A stretch of 64,000 nt of DNA from Bin87 sp963666415 (GCA_963666415.2 CAXXPD010000003.1:3596001-3660000), one strand, 5' to 3'; counted from the first letter of the stretch, positions 51,020 through 60,039 are shown. The notes: a model not told the origin generated them from the letters alone. Translations and numbers: made by a program.

Positions 51020-52258
51020 TCAGGTGGTGTACGCGCTGTTGATGATTACGTACTGCTCGGTGAGGTCGCAGCCGAAGGCGGTAGCCATGCCGTCGGCCAA
51101 GTTCAGGCTGATTCGAAAGTCCACCTGTTCTCCCGACATGAGGGCGACCACAGCGTCCCGATGGAAGGGTATGGGAGTGCCGGCCTCCATGATGCAAACG
51201 CCGTTAACGAAAAGGTCGACGTGCTCCTCCTGAGCCTCTGCGCCGCTGCGTCCCAGGGCCATCATCAGTCGGCCCCAGTTGGGGTCGGCGCCATACACCG
51301 CCGACTTCACCAAGTTGCTGCCGGCGATGGTTTTGGCGGCCAGGCGGGCGTCGGCGTCGCTGCGGGCGCCGTCGACCTGCACGGTGATGAGGCGGGATGC
51401 GCCCTCGCCGTCGCGGGCCAACATACGGGTTAGGTCGGTGCAAACCCGTTGCAGCGCGAGGCGGAAGGAGTCGGCGTCCGGCGAACGCTCGTCAATGACC
51501 GGGTTGCCGGCCTGCCCGTTGGCAAAGGCCAGGAAGGTGTCGTTGGTGCTACTGTCGCCATCCACCGTCAGCATATTGTAGGTTTCGTCGGCGACGGCCT
51601 TCACGGTGGTTTGCAGGAATCCGGGATCGACGGCGGCATCGGTAGTCGCAAAGGACAGCATCGTCGCCATGTTGGGGTGAATCATCCCCGAACCCTTGGC
51701 CACACCGCCGATGGTGATGGTCTGGCCCGTAGAGGTGGTGAATGACACCGCCGTTTCCTTGGGATGAGTGTCAGTGGTCATCATGGCACGGGCCAGCTGA
51801 TTGCCGCCGGCGTCGTCCAGCACGATCTGGGTTACGCCGGAGCGGATTAGCGACATGGGCAGCTCGACGCCGATGACACCGGTGCTGCATACAAGCACAT
51901 CTTCGGCCGCGGTGCCCAGGGTGTCGGCGGCCAGGCGTGTCATTTCCTCGGCGTCCTTGTAGCCCTGAGCGCCGACGCAGGTGTTGGCGATGCCGGCGTT
52001 GACGATGAGGGCACGGGCCTTGCCGGTGGCAACCCGTGTGCGGTCGAGATCAACAGTCGCGGAGCGGATCGCCGAAGTGGTGAAGACTCCACCAACGGAG
52101 CAAGGGGTGTCCGAGACCAGCATGGCCAGGTCCAGCTTGTCCTCGCCACGGCTCTTGAGGCCGATGAAAACGCCGCCGGCGGAAAAGCCCTGCGGGGAGG
52201 TGATGCTACCGTCAGAGATGTGGGTGATATCTGCGCTGGACGACGCGGTGCTGGCCAT
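51020..52258 (-). CDS. argJ: Bifunctional glutamate N-acetyltransferase / ornithine acetyltransferase
   Basis: The 412-residue protein recycles acetyl groups in arginine synthesis and self-cleaves at a conserved Thr. That site is visible in GGVAKGSGMIHPNMATMLSF, with Thr after NMA. Other motifs: AGGVFIGLKSRGEDKLDLAM, NAGIANTCVGAQGYKDAEEM, CSTGVIGVELPMSLI, DGDSSTNDTFLAFANGQAG and GADPNWGRLMMALGRSG. AGGAG precedes ATG 52258. With argJ no separate argA or argE is needed. Full family length. Confidence 0.96.
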   Translation of the reverse strand: MASTASSSADITHISDGSITSPQGFSAGGVFIGLKSRGEDKLDLAMLVSDTPCSVGGVFTTSAIRSATVDLDRTRVATGKARALIVNAGIANTCVGAQGYKDAEEMTRLAADTLGTAAEDVLVCSTGVIGVELPMSLIRSGVTQIVLDDAGGNQLARAMMTTDTHPKETAVSFTTSTGQTITIGGVAKGSGMIHPNMATMLSFATTDAAVDPGFLQTTVKAVADETYNMLTVDGDSSTNDTFLAFANGQAGNPVIDERSPDADSFRLALQRVCTDLTRMLARDGEGASRLITVQVDGARSDADARLAAKTIAGSNLVKSAVYGADPNWGRLMMALGRSGAEAQEEHVDLFVNGVCIMEAGTPIPFHRDAVVALMSGEQVDFRISLNLADGMATAFGCDLTEQYVIINSAYTT

Positions 52259-52353
52259 TGTAAAGCGCTCCTGGCGGGCATGGATTAGCGGCGAAAATGC
52301 CGGTTCAATATACCATACGGGAGATTGGCGGCGAGGCGGACGCCAGCAGCAGA

Positions 52354-52824
52354 TTAGCCTTGGCAGAGATCGGTGCGTTTCAGCAAATCACGGTGTGACC
52401 GCCGGACATCGGTGCGTTCGACGGTCGTGTAGATTCGCCCCCGCGTGCCGCCAACGATTTCAGGATTCTGAAAGTCCCTCTGCAAGTCCCGGTCGTTGGT
52501 AAACAGCAACCGCGCGCCGCTAACTCTGGCTAATGCCAGGACGTGCTCGTCGTCGGACCTGATGGATTGCGAACGCAAATGATTTGTTTCTGATTCGACC
52601 CGTGCATCATCAACTTGACGAGCGCGACCGAACTGGACAGCGGTCTCGAACCACACCTCGAATCGACGATAGTCACCAAGTTCGCGCCTTAGTCCGCCTC
52701 CTATCACCAACGCGCCGCGCGAGCTGTCTAACCAATCAAGGAAATATTTTCCGGCTGGTGTTTGCGTATCCTGACCACCGAACACCTCATGTCTGACATT
52801 GTTGTCAACTATAGCGCACACCAA
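52354..52824 (-). CDS. PIN-domain nuclease coupled to the upstream ATPase
   Basis: The 156-residue protein begins VCAIVDNNVRHEVFGG, with Asp-Asn-Asn at the first PIN acidic position. It continues LVIGGGLRRELGDYRRFEVW, SIRSDDEHVLALARVSGARL with paired Asp, and LFTNDRDLQRDFQNPEIVGG with the last Asp. The start (TTG 52824 or GTG 52821) follows the ATPase stop directly and lies in the same frame, with no separate ribosome site, so it depends on translational coupling. It is not a classical VapC. Likely an RNase effector controlled by the ATPase. Confidence 0.8.
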   Translation of the reverse strand: MVCAIVDNNVRHEVFGGQDTQTPAGKYFLDWLDSSRGALVIGGGLRRELGDYRRFEVWFETAVQFGRARQVDDARVESETNHLRSQSIRSDDEHVLALARVSGARLLFTNDRDLQRDFQNPEIVGGTRGRIYTTVERTDVRRSHRDLLKRTDLCQG

Positions 52825-54141
52825 TCACAATCCAATGGAACGGCGCGTCTCCGCCATGAAGAATTCTCCATAGGAGTGTGGCGCGTCCAGCACGTTTCCC
52901 ATCTCATCAATGCGAATGGAATGTATCTTCACGTCCAAGTCGCGCGGCTCGAAGTAGAGGATCGACACGTCCTCCGGTTTCAAATCCGTCGTGCCATCTC
53001 GCACGTCCATGCGTACGCGGTCGATTAGGTAGTCGCTGTGGGTTTCCACCACGATTTGCCGATCGCCGGCCGCTACCTGGCAGAAGAGCGTGCCCAGAGC
53101 GGCTTGGGCGCTGGGGTGCAGGTGGACTTCCGGCTGCTGAAGGAGGAACGTCGAAGGGCCATTATCCCGTAATATTTCGGTTATAGTCGGCAATACTTGG
53201 CTAACGCCATAGCCAACGTCGATCAGGTTACGAGGTCGACCCTTCCTGCGATTGCCAAACTTGCGAATTTGCAACTGAAACGGATCTCCGTCCGAGTTCC
53301 CCAAAGATCTAACGGAGATTTCGTTGAACAACTCCGATACCTGTCCAAAATGTTCGAGTCGCTGTTTCAACAGTTGCCATTCATCCGAGTTCGTTCGGGT
53401 CAACCCAGCCAGGAAACTGGGAATGTATTCACCTTCCGAATCGGGTGATTGGAGGATCGGGTCATAAGTTCGACGGGGACGAGAACGAATCGCTGCATTG
53501 GCAAAGGGGCGTTTGTGGGACCATCGCTCAGCTAAAATAGCCGTCACTAAATGCTGCCCAGCCGTTTCGCCCCGGTCCTCCCCGGGCAGATCACCAGCGC
53601 CCTGCCGCTGGAGAGCAAAAAGAAACTTGGGGAACCCAAAAGGCAAAGGGAACCGCTCGGAAAACTCGGCCAAACCCGGGAGTGGTGCATAATCCTGCCA
53701 TTCGTCGTCGCTGTCACGAGATCTCACCGAGATGTCGCCCGCTCCAGTTTCCCGTACTTCCACAACTGCGTCATTGGAGAAAAACCGTTTGAATGCAGGA
53801 AAGGGAGCGGTGTCACGATTCTCGAAGGTGGCCCACATGTGGACAGGCGAGCCTTCCATTATTTCTATAGGTGAAAAGTCGAATCCAGCCACAAATTCGC
53901 TGGCTTGACTACCCCTGGCACCGCGATTGTGGGCGATGTCCTGGAACGAACCCAGATCGTAAGGGAACTCCCGGAAATTGGGTATCGATTCACCGAAGAC
54001 CGTATCCCAAAGTGCCCGAATCAACGCCAGGAACGATGTTTTGCCGGTGCTGTTGGGGCCTACCAACAGCGTCAACGGAGCCAGGCGCGCGGTTTGTTTT
54101 TCGCCGAAGCAACGGTAGTTTTCGAGCATTATGGAGTCCAT
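52825..54141 (-). CDS. OLD/DUF3696-like AAA ATPase
   Basis: The 438-residue ABC-type ATPase has a RecF/SMC-like N-terminus: MLENYRCFGEKQTARL and Walker A LLVGPNSTGKTSFLALI. The signature-like stretch is NLIDVGYGVSQVLPTITEIL. Walker B and the D-loop are STFLLQQPEVHLHPSAQAAL. A switch His lies in IVVETHSDYLIDRVRMDV. The middle (~residues 80-270) is a variable, charged insertion. It resembles COG4938/DUF3696-type and AAA15/21 proteins, the sensor halves of several anti-phage systems. It lacks the Toprim domain of true OLD nucleases; the PIN protein encoded next may fill that role. Intact. Confidence 0.85.
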   Translation of the reverse strand: MDSIMLENYRCFGEKQTARLAPLTLLVGPNSTGKTSFLALIRALWDTVFGESIPNFREFPYDLGSFQDIAHNRGARGSQASEFVAGFDFSPIEIMEGSPVHMWATFENRDTAPFPAFKRFFSNDAVVEVRETGAGDISVRSRDSDDEWQDYAPLPGLAEFSERFPLPFGFPKFLFALQRQGAGDLPGEDRGETAGQHLVTAILAERWSHKRPFANAAIRSRPRRTYDPILQSPDSEGEYIPSFLAGLTRTNSDEWQLLKQRLEHFGQVSELFNEISVRSLGNSDGDPFQLQIRKFGNRRKGRPRNLIDVGYGVSQVLPTITEILRDNGPSTFLLQQPEVHLHPSAQAALGTLFCQVAAGDRQIVVETHSDYLIDRVRMDVRDGTTDLKPEDVSILYFEPRDLDVKIHSIRIDEMGNVLDAPHSYGEFFMAETRRSIGL

Positions 54142-54169
54142 GAGGGCAGTATAGCAGTACGCGCCGCCG

Positions 54170-54212
54170 CTTCACCCTCACCCTAACCCTCTCCCATCAA
54201 GGGAGAGGGGAG
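54170..54212. repeat. CTCTCCC...GGGAGAG palindrome
   Basis: CACCCTCACCCTAACCCTCT followed by CCCATCAAGGGAGAGGGG, between the ATPase start and the end of the coiled-coil gene. Confidence 0.85.
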
Positions 54213-54216
54213 AATG

Positions 54217-54678
54217 TCACCCCTGCTCGCGGCGCTCCTGGAAGCTGGCGGTTATGGCCTGTTCGGCGCGGCGGCTGTGTTCGGCGATGAACTGCTCCAG
54301 CTGGCGGATTTCAGCGGCGGTTTCGTCTGACACCGGCTGGCTGTTGGACTGCTGCTTCAACCGGGCCAACGATTTGCGCGCTTCGTCAACCTGATGCACC
54401 GATTCCAGCGCGGCCAATTCGTCCAGGGCCGCCTTCTTCACCGTCTGCAGGCGCCGGCGGTTGTCCTCGGCGTCAAGCAGCCGCTCGTCGACCTCACCCA
54501 TCGCCGACAGTATCGTGTCCAGGGGCGCGTGGCCGTAGATGGTCTGGCGGGGCAGCCGGCGCAACTGGGTGCGAAACTGGGAGATGGTGGCTTCCAGCTG
54601 CTCTTCCTTGTGGCGAATTTCAGCGAGCGACATACGCAACGCCGCCATCGCCTGTTGCAGTTGAGAATTGGATGACAT
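54217..54678 (-). CDS. Coiled-coil hypothetical protein
   Basis: The 153-residue protein is almost entirely predicted helix with heptad spacing: LQQAMAALRMSLAEIRHKEE, SAMGEVDERLLDAEDNRRRL, ARKSLARLKQQSNS, and EIRQLEQFIAEHSRRAEQAI. No catalytic motif is visible. ATG 54678 is preferred over an upstream extension to 55017, which overlaps the aminotransferase gene. It is encoded 56 bp downstream of that gene on the same strand, so the two may share a transcript. Role unknown; scaffold or adaptor functions are possible. Confidence 0.65.
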   Translation of the reverse strand: MSSNSQLQQAMAALRMSLAEIRHKEEQLEATISQFRTQLRRLPRQTIYGHAPLDTILSAMGEVDERLLDAEDNRRRLQTVKKAALDELAALESVHQVDEARKSLARLKQQSNSQPVSDETAAEIRQLEQFIAEHSRRAEQAITASFQERREQG

Positions 54679-54734
54679 GATGCAGGATAAGTGCAGGGGC
54701 ACGGGAACCCGCGCCCCTACGGGAATACGAAGGG

Positions 54735-55850
54735 TTATCCTTTGAAGCCAACCTTGGGGAGCACGCGCTCCAACGCTTCCAGCACTTCCGTAATGTCGGC
54801 CTGTGAGACCCATCCCAAGTGGCCGATTCGGAAGCAGTGGCCGGTAAGTTTGCCCTGGCCACCGGCCAATACAACGCCTTCGTCCTCGCGCATCATGGCC
54901 ATGAACTTGCCGCCGTCGATTTCCTCTGGCATCTTGATGGCGGTAACGGTGTTGGAGGCGCGGGACTCGTCGGTGGCGAGCAGCTGGAGACCTAGAGACT
55001 TGACGCCGGCCCGGCAATATTCGCCGATGCTGGCGTGGCGCCCGTATACCGACTCCAAACCCTCGCTGAGGATGCGGTCCAAACCGAGGCGCAGGCCGTA
55101 GAGCAGCGCGACGTTGGGCGTCCAGGGGGTTTGTCCGCGTTGCAACGAACGCTCGGCGGCCATCAGGTCGAAGTAGAACCGGGGAATTTTGGCATCCTTA
55201 TAAGCTTCCCACCCGCGGGCGCTGATGCTGATGAAGGCCAGGCCCGGCGGAATCATAAAACCCTTTTGCGAGCCGGTGGCGACCACATCGCAATCCCAGC
55301 CGTCGACGGGCAGGGGCAGGCAACCGAGGCTGCTCACGGCGTCAACCAACAGCAGCTTGTCGAACTCACCCTTGACCACGCGGGCGATGGCCTCCAGGTC
55401 GTGGGTAACGCCGGTGGAGGTTTCGTTGTGGGTTACCAGAACGGCCTTGATGGATGCGTCCTTTTGCAGTTCCGCGCGAATGGCCTCGGCGTCGATGGCG
55501 TCGCCCCACTCAAAGTCCATGCAGAGCACGTCGGCGCCGTAGCCCTGGGCGAGCTGAACGAACCGGTCGCCAAAGGCGCCGGCGGTGCAGGCGATCACCC
55601 GGTCGCCGGGGGACAGGGTGTTGACTACCGCCGCCTCCAGAGCGCCGGTACCGCTGGAGGTGAGGATGTACAGGTCATCGTTGGTCATAAAGACCTGCTT
55701 TAGCCCGGCGGTGGTAGCCTCAATCAGCTCCTTGAACTCAGGCCCCCGGTGGTTGATCATCGGCAGCGACATTTCAGCGATGATGTCGTCCGGTATCGGA
55801 GTCGGTCCGGGGGTGCGCAGGTTCTGCTGGGCAATTTTGGTCAAGGTCAT
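54735..55850 (-). CDS. Class V aminotransferase (alanine-glyoxylate / serine-glyoxylate type)
   Basis: The 371-residue PLP enzyme shows TPGPTPIPDDIIAEMSLPMI and INHRGPEFKELIEATTAGLK typical of alanine:glyoxylate aminotransferases. LYILTSSGTGALEAAVVN, LVTHNETSTGVTHDLEAIAR and the PLP-Lys in VVATGSQKGFMIPPGLAFIS complete the core. A C-terminal CFRIGHLGWVSQADITEVLE ends the fold. AGGAG precedes the ATG. Members funnel amino groups to glyoxylate or pyruvate, linking to photorespiratory-like glycolate or serine metabolism. Exact donor unknown. Confidence 0.92.
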   Translation of the reverse strand: MTLTKIAQQNLRTPGPTPIPDDIIAEMSLPMINHRGPEFKELIEATTAGLKQVFMTNDDLYILTSSGTGALEAAVVNTLSPGDRVIACTAGAFGDRFVQLAQGYGADVLCMDFEWGDAIDAEAIRAELQKDASIKAVLVTHNETSTGVTHDLEAIARVVKGEFDKLLLVDAVSSLGCLPLPVDGWDCDVVATGSQKGFMIPPGLAFISISARGWEAYKDAKIPRFYFDLMAAERSLQRGQTPWTPNVALLYGLRLGLDRILSEGLESVYGRHASIGEYCRAGVKSLGLQLLATDESRASNTVTAIKMPEEIDGGKFMAMMREDEGVVLAGGQGKLTGHCFRIGHLGWVSQADITEVLEALERVLPKVGFKG

Positions 55851-56297
55851 GGGAAAGGCTCCTCGGCTTTTCAGGTCCTAGAGTCAGATTGGGTCGGCAG
55901 GTTCAATCCGCAGGGTATCAAGGCAAGAATGGCGGCAACTGCCGGGGCCAATACGCGAGTTTGGGGTGGGTGTCAGGCAGGTTCCTGATGTTGGCGCAAC
56001 GCAGAAATTATAGCAGGGTTTTACGAAATCTGTCGGCGCTTCCCCCGGGGCAGGCGGGGCCTTTCGATTATCGGAACGTAGCGGTCAAGGGTGGGCTGGC
56101 GACAGCGTTGGTAGATACTGCGACGCGATTGCCACGCTGCGCTCGCAATGACATCAGGGGACAATCGAAAGACCCTGCGGGGCGGGTTGAGTGCATATGG
56201 TTGAGTGCATATGCAGGTAACCGATACCCAGGCCGGTCAAATTGAAGGTTGGGAGTATTTAATTGCGCTGCGGATATGAACGACAAAAACTGACCAT
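55851..56297. other. Intergenic region with a partial R130
   Basis: No gene is supported. The right arm of an R130 (CGATTGCCACGCTGCGCTCG followed by CAATGACA, 56124-56153) remains without its left half. TTGAGTGCATATG is directly repeated near 56188-56215. Nothing else was recognised. Confidence 0.55.
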
Positions 56298-57959
56298 TTA
56301 TTCGGAGGAAACTGGTGCGAAACTGGCCAGCATTGGCCTGGCCACCAACTTTGCCTCGTCGAGGTTGGCGACGAAGTTCGAGGCGGGAATGGAGTCCAGT
56401 ATTTTCATCGATTTCAGCGTTTCAGTTACTTCTGGTTGCAGACCGGCGATGATGAATCGCCGGGTCCCCAGATCAGTGGCGACGTCGATGAGTTGGCCGA
56501 TGATCATTGCGGCGGTATCGTCTACGTATTCGGTTCGGGACAGATCGAATATGGAAATGTGATTCTGGCCGATATCCTGCCTGACGATGCGGACGACTTC
56601 CCTGGCGGACGCTACTGAAATGCGATCCGGGAAAACGATCAATCCCGACCGGGCTTCAAAGGGATCTGCCTCATCGGCGGGGAGAATTTCCCGGTCCAGC
56701 AACGGAACGGAAATTAACCGTCTAAGCTCGAAACGCTCCACGCGCCTGGCGTTGATAAAATGCGACAGCGCGATTCCGATCAAGATGGCGGTCACAAAAT
56801 CGACCAGCACCGCCACCGCGGTGGTGGCAAGCATCACCAGGGCGTAACTCCCCGATATGCGATGAAGACGGGCAACAAAACGCCAGTCAATCAGATTCCA
56901 GCCGATTTGGACCAGGATAGCAGCCAACACTGCACTGGGAATTTTGCTCAACAGGGGCCCAGCGCCCAGCAAGGCGGCCATCAATACAGCGACGGCCAGG
57001 ATGCCACTCACTGGAGACCGTCCGCCACTTCTCAAATTGTTGAGAGTGACGTAGCTTCCAGCTCCGACCATCCCTCCGAACAGGCTGGCAATAATATTTC
57101 CCAAGCCAATGCTGATGGTTTGTTGATTTGGTTTATGCCCCACTCCGGTGATCGGATCAATCACCAGGGACAGCATCAGCGAGCTGATGGTATTCATCAG
57201 GGCCATGACGAAAGCCGGTTCCAGCACCCGGATCAACAGTCCCGCCGAGAACACCGGCATCTGAATTTCCGGCCAGCCCGAAGGTACAGCCCCGACGACA
57301 GGTGCATCTCGTAGCCAGACGACGCCGAGGACGGTTCCTACCAAAAGTACGACGAAGGTAGCTGGCAAGAATTTGGCCAAACGGGCGGGCCACAAGAATC
57401 CAATGGCAATCGAAATGATGACCAGCAGCAGGGCATGGGAATTGGTGTTCTGCACCGCAGCGATCAAGCTATCGATGTTATCGGCAACATCTCCGCTCAT
57501 TGGCGCCTGACCTAAAGCAGGCATGATTTGGGTCAGTATGAGGAGAATTCCGGCAGCAGTAAAAAATCCAGCCAGCAGAGAGTACGGCATATAGGACATG
57601 TAGCGTCCGAATTTCAGCATCCCAAGAATTATTTGAATAACCCCGGCCAGCATCGCGGCGGTCAACGCTTCGCCGATCGTGGTCGTATATTTGGTGACAA
57701 TGATGGCCATTGCGATAACAGCAAATATATTCGGGCTGACGATCAAGCCCCGTGTTCCACCAAAAATCGCTGAAAACAGGCCGACTGCATTCGATCCGTG
57801 CAATCCGGCAACCGGACCCAAGCCCGTCATGACACCAAACCCCATCGAGATGGGCAGCATCAAAATCCCGGTGGTGATTCCCCCGTATGCGTCCCCCCGC
57901 AGATCAGCCCAGCGATAGGCAGCAAGACCGGAACGGACATTCGAGAAGTAACTGATCAT
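56298..57959 (-). CDS. SulP-family inorganic anion transporter with STAS domain
   Basis: The 553-residue membrane protein has about ten to twelve hydrophobic segments, starting after LAAYRWADLRGDAYGGITTG. It includes the SulP stretch LPISMGFGVMTGLGPVAGLH, IGLGNIIASLFGGMVGAGSY and a C-terminal cytosolic STAS domain (~residues 440-545: SIFDLSRTEYVDDTAAMIIG). These carry sulfate, bicarbonate or related anions; the ion cannot be assigned. STAS domains regulate the carrier. Transcribed alone. The 180-bp CTAG element copy 2 lies 114 bp upstream of its start, between it and the DUF1015 gene. Confidence 0.92.
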   Translation of the reverse strand: MISYFSNVRSGLAAYRWADLRGDAYGGITTGILMLPISMGFGVMTGLGPVAGLHGSNAVGLFSAIFGGTRGLIVSPNIFAVIAMAIIVTKYTTTIGEALTAAMLAGVIQIILGMLKFGRYMSYMPYSLLAGFFTAAGILLILTQIMPALGQAPMSGDVADNIDSLIAAVQNTNSHALLLVIISIAIGFLWPARLAKFLPATFVVLLVGTVLGVVWLRDAPVVGAVPSGWPEIQMPVFSAGLLIRVLEPAFVMALMNTISSLMLSLVIDPITGVGHKPNQQTISIGLGNIIASLFGGMVGAGSYVTLNNLRSGGRSPVSGILAVAVLMAALLGAGPLLSKIPSAVLAAILVQIGWNLIDWRFVARLHRISGSYALVMLATTAVAVLVDFVTAILIGIALSHFINARRVERFELRRLISVPLLDREILPADEADPFEARSGLIVFPDRISVASAREVVRIVRQDIGQNHISIFDLSRTEYVDDTAAMIIGQLIDVATDLGTRRFIIAGLQPEVTETLKSMKILDSIPASNFVANLDEAKLVARPMLASFAPVSSE

Positions 57960-58072
57960 ATAGCGTGATCCAGAGGTTATACCGTGTTCTTATAGCCGGT
58001 CGGTCCGCGTAGTCGTCGACGAAATTGCCCCTTGCCGCCATGCCCTCCGGATTGGGCGCGACGGTGTGGGGG

Positions 58073-58252
58073 CTAGAAACGCGGCCGGAAACCCCGATGC
58101 TTCGGGAAATGGGGTATTCCCTACGCCGATTATCGACGCATAAATGGATCGTCGGGACGCTTTGCATACATCATGACGGCGAAGGCGACAATAATACGTC
58201 TGATGCTCAACGCCAAAAACTTGGCAAATTGGCTTTCCGGCCAGACTTCTAG
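58073..58252. repeat. 180-bp CTAG-ended element, copy 2
   Basis: Identical to 20760-20939 over all 180 bp, including both CTAG termini and imperfect 19-bp inverted ends. It lies between the SulP start and the DUF1015 stop without interrupting either. The flanks differ from copy 1 (GGGGG left, GCGGC right). Confidence 0.92.
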
Positions 58253-58283
58253 GCGGCAGCAACGACCGCCCTCGCTGCCGTTG

Positions 58284-59567
58284 CTAAACGGTGCCCGACA
58301 ACTGGTTTATCACCAGCCCGGTGGGTAGTTTGGGGTAGAAAAACGTGGATTTGGGAGGCAGGCGCTGGCCGGCGCTGACTATCTCCCGGAACGGCTCCAG
58401 GGGGAAGGGTTTGAGCAGGATGGCCAACTGCTGTTCACCCCGATTGACCTGCTCGACGATGGCGTCATGGTCGGGGCTATAGTCAATGTGCTGACCCAGC
58501 GCATCGCCCAGGGCGGGCGCCAGCACCCGCTCCTGCAGGAGCCACGCTTCCGACACGGCCAGCGATCCCCAACCCTGCCAGTCCAGACCCGGCTTCAACG
58601 TGTGCATCGTGGGTGCGCAATCGGAGGCGAACACGGCGAAACAATGCTGGTTGTGTCCCACCCGCGCAACCTCAGACACCGCCGCCGAGGTACTTTCGCC
58701 GGTATCCAGCGGCCGCGCGTCGAACAAATCATCGAGGCGCTGGCGGACACTAGCCAACTGCTCCGGCGACAGGCCGCCCACCACCCGGTGGTAGGGCAGC
58801 AGCAGCAGGCCGGGGTCGTCGAACTCGACCAGCGTCATCATCACGTAATTGGAGGCGGCATTCTCATTACCCTGCGTGGTGTCGGGCTGGCTGCGCCGGT
58901 AACGCAGGGCGGCCTCGTAACGGTGGTGGCCGTCGGCGAGAAATACCGGGCGACTGGCAAAGGTGTCAGCCAGCGCGGATTGCGTGTTGGCGTCGGCGAT
59001 TCGCCACACCTGAGCTTCGCCCCCGGCCGGTGTGAACGCCTGGGCATCGGGAGCGGCGGCCATAATCTGGTCGAATATCCGGCGCAGGTCGCCGGCTGCG
59101 TCGCGGTACAGCGACATTATAGGGCTGAACTGGGCCCGGCAAGCATCCAGAAGGGCCACCCGGTCGAGCACGGCCGGCTCGCGGGTGAACTCGTGGGGAA
59201 ACACGGCGCCGGCGTCGTAGTCCTCCACCAGCACATCGGCAAAGAAACCCAGGTGCTGGTAACGCCGGCCGCCAAAGTCGTAGGCATGCCGCATCAGGTA
59301 GAAACTTGGGTGGTCTTCCCGCAGCAGGGCCCCATCCGCCAGCCACTGCTGGAACAGACGGGCCGCCTGCTGGTAACCTGCCTGGGGATCGATCGGGTCG
59401 GGCTGCTCGCCACCCTCCAGGTGCACCGCGTTATACGGACTGCGCCGTTGCAATTCGACCTTGAGGTCGGCGCCAATCATGTCGTATGGCGGGCAGACCA
59501 CATCAGAGAGATTACCCACCACGGCGGGATTGAATCTGCAACCACGGAACGGACGCAAAACGGCCAT
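58284..59567 (-). CDS. DUF1015 family protein
   Basis: The 427-residue protein matches DUF1015 along its length: VLRPFRGCRFNPAVVGNLSD, VVCPPYDMIGADLK, NAVHLEGGEQPDPIDPQAGY, FPHEFTREPAVLDRVALL and VFLADGHHRYEAALRYRRSQ, whose DGHHRYE is the most conserved motif. The later LLLPYHRVVGGLSPEQLASV is also typical. ATG 59567 has GGAGA just upstream and is favoured over 59579. The family is often near serine or phosphoglycerate metabolism genes and is described as a possible kinase-like or SerC-linked protein; function not established. Divergent from the PaREP1-like gene. Confidence 0.9.
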   Translation of the reverse strand: MAVLRPFRGCRFNPAVVGNLSDVVCPPYDMIGADLKVELQRRSPYNAVHLEGGEQPDPIDPQAGYQQAARLFQQWLADGALLREDHPSFYLMRHAYDFGGRRYQHLGFFADVLVEDYDAGAVFPHEFTREPAVLDRVALLDACRAQFSPIMSLYRDAAGDLRRIFDQIMAAAPDAQAFTPAGGEAQVWRIADANTQSALADTFASRPVFLADGHHRYEAALRYRRSQPDTTQGNENAASNYVMMTLVEFDDPGLLLLPYHRVVGGLSPEQLASVRQRLDDLFDARPLDTGESTSAAVSEVARVGHNQHCFAVFASDCAPTMHTLKPGLDWQGWGSLAVSEAWLLQERVLAPALGDALGQHIDYSPDHDAIVEQVNRGEQQLAILLKPFPLEPFREIVSAGQRLPPKSTFFYPKLPTGLVINQLSGTV

Positions 59568-59587
59568 AGTGTTCTCCATAAGACGGG

Positions 59588-59615
59588 TTGGAATGGGGCG
59601 CTATTATAGTATAAT
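59588..59615 (+). promoter_or_regulatory. Sigma70-like promoter for the PaREP1-like gene
   Basis: TTGGAA at 59588 and TATAAT ending at 59615 with a 16-bp spacer, 39 bp before ATG 59654. The AT-rich core CTATTATAGTATAAT may also serve the divergent DUF1015 gene. Confidence 0.5.
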
Positions 59616-59653
59616 CCGATCTCCTATCGGGGAGGCTTATTCGGAGCAGAATT

Positions 59654-60004
59654 ATGGTGGCCCAAATTTACAAAGAGGCGAGTGAGGCCCTGATAAAACA
59701 GGGGGAAGACGAACTGGCCCGCGGCGACACGCGGCAAGCGTCCGAAAAAGGCTGGGGCGCAGCGGCACAGATGGTCAAATCCGTTGCCGAGCAGCGGGGC
59801 TGGGAGCACAAAGGCCATGCCGAACTGTACAACGTCATCGCGAGATTGGTTGCCGAAACGGGGGATGACGAAATCCGGCGGCTGTTTGCTGTTGCGGGCA
59901 ACCTGCACGTCAACTTTTATGAGAACTGGGACAACGCCCCTAACGTAGCCGCCGGGCTAGCCGACGTTCGGCGCTTCCTGGACAAACTGGCTCCCATGGC
60001 GTAA
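59654..60004 (+). CDS. PaREP1-like family protein
   Basis: The 116-residue protein is all-helical with the PaREP1-type pattern: IYKEASEALIKQGEDELARG, DTRQASEKGWGAAAQMVKSV, GHAELYNVIARLVAETGDDE, and VAGNLHVNFYENWDNAPNVA. PaREP1 proteins were first seen as repeated families in Pyrobaculum; bacterial copies are scattered, and some authors relate them to HEPN-like helical domains, which I cannot confirm here. It is intact, unlike the remnant at 14802. A promoter lies just upstream. Convergent with a DUF91/NucS remnant. Confidence 0.75.
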   Translation: MVAQIYKEASEALIKQGEDELARGDTRQASEKGWGAAAQMVKSVAEQRGWEHKGHAELYNVIARLVAETGDDEIRRLFAVAGNLHVNFYENWDNAPNVAAGLADVRRFLDKLAPMA

Positions 60005-60039
60005 TGACGTCGATGCAAGGGAACGTCCGCTCGAAATTT

